Shown: one piece after another, positions 60,772 through 64,000 of the stretch | Layout of the letters: every line of letters begins with the position of its first letter | How positions within the stretch are numbered: the stretch's first letter is position 1 | Assembly (NCBI GenBank): GCA_963573305.1 | Contig: OY754330.1 | Span: 5,828,001 to 5,892,000, forward strand | DNA from: Pyrrhosoma nymphula | Taxonomy: Eukaryota; Arthropoda; Insecta; Odonata; Coenagrionidae | DNA: 64,000 nucleotides | Direction of reading: 5' to 3' | The notes under the pieces: model-generated | Seen by the model: the letters and a program-made list of their open reading frames with translations, nothing else | Databases searched by the model: none | What the model was told of the DNA's origin: nothing | Translations under genes and position numbers: made by a program

Positions 60772-63169
60772 TGGAGTTAGGTTTATCTCCAATAGATTTG
60801 ACTCCTAGGAAAAGGGGGCTGTATAAGGCTTTTCGGCAGAAGAAGAAAGAGGTGGTCCGGCTGAAGAAGGTGATGAAGGTGACAAAAGCAAAGGAGAAGC
60901 AAGAGAAGCTGGTGGCACAGCGGGAGATGATGGGGAAGATGGAGAAAGTGTTGTCACTTGCTGGCTTAGCTCTCATCAACTCTGTCGTGAGTGAAGCCCA
61001 GAAACAACCTAAAGGAAGGAGGTGGTCTATCTCGTCTAAATTAGTGGCTTTGTCTCTATTGAAAAAAGGACCCCGAGCCTACAGACATTTGAGGGCTGTA
61101 TTCCCACTCCCTTCACGGAGCACTCCTCCCCCTCTTAAACTCTATTCCATTTTATCCTGGAATCAACACAAGGGTGCTAGCACACCTTGCTGAGAGTGTG
61201 TCCAAGTTTAAGTATGAGGACAAATTTTGTACATTAATGTTTGATGAGATGGCTATAAGGTCCCAACTGAGTTATTCTGTCAAAAATGATTTAATATTTG
61301 GGTTTGTTGACATAGGAGGGGAAGAAAGATTACCAACTCTTGCTTGCCAGGCCCTTGTATTCCTGGTGAGGAGCTTAGCTGGAAGTTGGAAACAGCCAGT
61401 GGGAATACTTCAGTGAGAATGCCACAAAATCCGATGTTTTAGCAGTGTACATTAAACAAGTTCTGCATGCTGTCAAAAGCATTGGGTTGACTGTGGTCGC
61501 CAGTGCGCGACATGGGACGCAACAATGTCAAGGCATTGCAAATTCTTGGAGCGACCTACAGAGAGCCCCAATTTGATTTTGAAGGACAATTTTTTACCCT
61601 TTTTGATCCACCTCACCTCCTAAAATGCTTTAGAAATCTCTTTCTGAAGTATGATGTCCTGGTTGAGGTCCCCATTGCTGGGGAAGTGACCTCCCTGAGG
61701 GGCTCTTGGTCTCACATCAGAGCTTTGTCACAGGAGTCAGCCATAACTAGCCCTTTCGACCCGTAAGTAGTTTCAATGTTAGCTATTACTCCTGTTGGGT
61801 AGTTTGTTGTATGAGATATTTTAGGGCTAATGATACCTTAATGAAATTAGCTGCGTTTCTCAAAATAAATTTGCAAAAAACTTTTATTTTCCTTCATAAT
61901 ACGGGGAATTTACTTGAATGTCACACTCAATTTTCCAAATTTACCTCACTGATTTCTTTCATAATTTGCATTTTTAGAGTTGCCCGACTTACGCAAAAGC
62001 ATCTCGATCCCAACAACTTCCAGAAGATGAGAGTGTGCTTTGCGGCAGTTTCTCAGCCGCACAGTTTCTCAGCCGCACAGTTGGGACTGGAATTGAGACT
62101 TTGGTTGCTAAAAGTATGTTTCATGTTACATTTATTTCATTGAAAAAATTCTTACTAATCTTAAAAATCTTGATTTCCTTACTGGTGACATTTTTGGCTT
62201 TATCACAGATAAACTTGGGATGGAAGCCCTAGCAACATCTGAGTTCATTTTGGGAATGGACAGAATGTTCGATAGCCTCAACGGAAATGCTTCTCACAAT
62301 GGAAGCAAGAAGGTTCTTCGGCTTTCAGTGAAAGACGGAAGCCCTCATTTTGATTATTGGAGCACTGCTATGGGTAAATTGACAAAGTGGAAGTTTATCA
62401 ATGAGGACAACAAAATTATTTCTGCTCCGTCACAAAAGGGTTGGGTTGCCACTATTATTGGGGTCAAAAGGCTGTGGAGAAGGTTGATGGGTTTGAATTT
62501 CAAACAACTCAGCACCAAGACCCTCAACCAGGATCCCATTGAAAATCTGTTCAATGTGGTAAGACAGAATTGTGGTCGTAACCATCACCCCAATGCAGAA
62601 CAATTTGTATCTGCCCCTAAGACTGCTGTGACAAATGGCCTTCTGTCATCCAAATCTAGTGGCAATAGTGAACCTGATGTGTGTAGCCTCCTGAGTGACC
62701 TAAACAATTTTTTTTATGAGGGGTCCATGACCACCGAGGAGAACACTGCTACTATTGGTCTAAGGCATGACTCACAAATTAAAAAGTCAAGACTGCATAA
62801 TGTGCCTCACTTGGGGGTCAGCTATTGCTGCTACAATTTTGGCAAAGACTGACTGAGTGCTGTGCAAGTAGTCTGACAACTTGTCCTCAGTATTCCGACG
62901 TCTATTTTTCAACTTTTTCTAGTGATGCAGGCATTGATTTTTCACCAAGTGACGGTCTCCTGACTGCTGTAGACATTGGTGTGAATGCTGTGAAAAATCA
63001 TTTAAATATTGTAGGTCACAAGCCTTCTTTATCTTCTCTCTGCACCCCCACTATCCGTCAAGTGGTCAATATTGATTTTGTTGCATGTGCTGAGCATGGC
63101 AGTGCTGTGGAAGAAAAATTAGCATTCTTCATTGCTCAGATTGCTATTAAGCAATTCTGTGTGGCATGA
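60771..63169 (+). pseudogene. P-element/THAP9-like transposase, lacking THAP domain
   Basis: Starts with LTPRKRGLYKAFRQKKKEVV and a coiled-coil-like basic stretch, then GRRWSISSKLVALSLLKKGP. TLMFDEMAIRSQLSYSVKND supplies a first acidic residue. VVASVRDMGRNNVKALQILG and FFTLFDPPHLLKCFRNLFLK supply the next block. SEFILGMDRMFDSLNGNASH, TLNQDPIENLFNVVRQNCGR and a C-terminal HGSAVEEKLAFFIAQIAIKQ follow. The order matches P-element transposases, with intron-like gaps near 61765-61980 and 62110-62215 and frame changes near 61180 and 61420. The N-terminal THAP zinc finger is not in the preceding sequence, which is LINE. It is probably a 5'-truncated relic. Confidence 0.8.
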
Positions 63170-63685
63170 GGAGGTGTGAAGTATATCTTTCATCCTTCAA
63201 AGGAGGGTGACGTCTTTCGGAAAGGACGTAAAACTGTGGGTCCCCTTAGCATTTTTCGATAAGAGCAGGCTAACGCCGGTGCTGGGTTTCTATTTCTTCA
63301 CCTCCTGCTTTCTCGCATTGCTCTTCTTGCTTCTATTTCCACATTACTCTTATTCTTCCTTTGGCTGTCATTTCACTAATTTCCCTTCCCAGGGCTACGA
63401 CCTTGACATGGTGGAAGGGCTTGGGAGTTCCTACAACCCCTGGAGCTGTACAGATGGATACCTACCTATTTGTAATAGCTCTTAGGGCGGGTAGGAGCGA
63501 GACAAACGGTAGTCCACATAATGCCTGCTCTTTCATATGGCCATTGCCAATGGAAAGTCTGTGGTCCTTTTGCACGAGTATGATGCCTTTGCATTAAATG
63601 AGGTGAGACAACTAGCGAAATCTTAAGCTGCGGTAAGCAGTTAGTACCCCTAAAAAATTTTATCGTTAAGTTGGCACTTCTTGCT
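63170..63685. other. retroposon-like block of unknown class
   Basis: Contains GACGTCTTTCGGAAAGGACG, AAGAGCAGGCTAACGCCGG and CTACGACCTTGACATGGTGG with GGAAGGGCTTGG, phrases that resemble repeats seen in many invertebrate retroposons (recollection, not searched). No coding frame. It leads directly into the LINE 5'-end copy at 63686. Confidence 0.4.
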
Positions 63686-63809
63686 GTCCGGGCTCAACCC
63701 TTGCTGGCTCGGGGTTTGTTTTCGGGGTTTCCCTCCCCGCCCTTTTAGTCAACTCTTACGACAAGCAGGGATACTGCGGGAGTATTCTCCATCCCCCTAC
63801 CCGCAGGGG
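63686..63809 (-). repeat. solitary copy of the I-group LINE 5' terminus
   Basis: The 124 bp from TGTCCGGGCTCAACCCTTGC to the CCCGCAGGGG end match the first 124 nt of LINE copies 1, 2, 4 and 5 (minus strand). No ORF1 or ORF2 follows. The pseudoknot strands are intact. The hairpin has changed from GTCG/CGAC to GTCG/TGAC, which still pairs through G-U. Confidence 0.8.
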
Positions 63810-64000
63810 TAATTTAAAACCGATTTCTGATGATATTTAAATCGAGGTTCCAATCCAAACTGATAGGAATGACTCACAATCAGTTGATGAGTTGGTCAGA
63901 TCAGATGATAGGCCAAGCAGGGAAAGGCGTTCTCCAGGATGGCTGACCAAAGACTATCATTTGTATGCTACGTTTCAGTCAGACAAAGAACCAACTACTT
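63810..64000. other. no recognisable feature
   Basis: Short AT-rich right edge. Confidence 0.4.

Noticed and set aside
1..64000. CRISPR array, rRNA, tRNA or bacterial operon
   Set aside because: No regularly spaced repeats, rRNA cores or tRNA cloverleafs were recognised, and intron-containing transposase relics indicate a eukaryotic genome.

Overview
The window is a dense cluster of transposable elements from an animal genome. No ordinary host gene, rRNA, tRNA or CRISPR array was recognised. The element mix (I-group, Jockey/CR1-like and SGNH-ORF1 LINEs; Copia; pogo; a Tc1/mariner relative; PIF/Harbinger; P-element/THAP9-type; ZMYM1-like hAT; EnSpm/CACTA-like) points to an arthropod, probably an insect. 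This is inference, and the species cannot be fixed from the sequence alone.

Left third (1-20.05 kb). Four copies of one I-group LINE family lie on the minus strand. Each full copy has a 5' UTR, ORF1 (three CCHC knuckles), ORF2 (AP endonuclease, RT, RNase H, CCHC finger), a 3' stem-loop and a short CTA-type tail. Copy 1 runs off the left edge. Copy 2 (1813-7533) is full length but broken, with a 13-bp target-site duplication (TSD). Copies 3 and 4 form a head-to-tail pair: a 5'-truncated copy joined to the tail of a full-length copy with both ORFs open. One TSD flanks the pair as a unit. The pair lies downstream of a decayed Harbinger transposase.

Middle (20-39 kb). Degenerate EnSpm-like and hAT transposases and a Copia remnant come first. 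A plus-strand LINE with an SGNH-hydrolase-like ORF1 follows. It has been interrupted three times: by I-group copy 5 (27489-33213, both ORFs open), by a 1.16-kb solo LTR (34282-35441), and by a 5'-truncated LINE (35991-37910). At each site, removing the insert and one TSD restores the reading frame.

Nest at 39-48 kb. A Copia fragment holds a pogo element. The pogo transposase is split after its sixth codon by a 5'-truncated LINE. The LINE RT is split at a TA by a Tc1/mariner-like element with 513-bp terminal inverted repeats. That element holds a 935-bp non-autonomous DNA transposon. This gives five layers of insertion.

Right third (48-64 kb). A Harbinger-type MADF/SANT gene has an intron containing two LINE copies. 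An LTR-type promoter block sits upstream of a cluster of repeated RNA-hairpin modules, followed by a proline-rich ORF1 and endonuclease of another LINE. A P-element-like transposase follows, and then a solitary 124-bp copy of the I-group LINE 5' terminus.

The main leads are the LINE dimer (possible end-to-end template jumping), the conserved 5'-terminal motif that can form a pseudoknot, its solitary copy, and the hairpin-rich leader at 56.9-58.1 kb.
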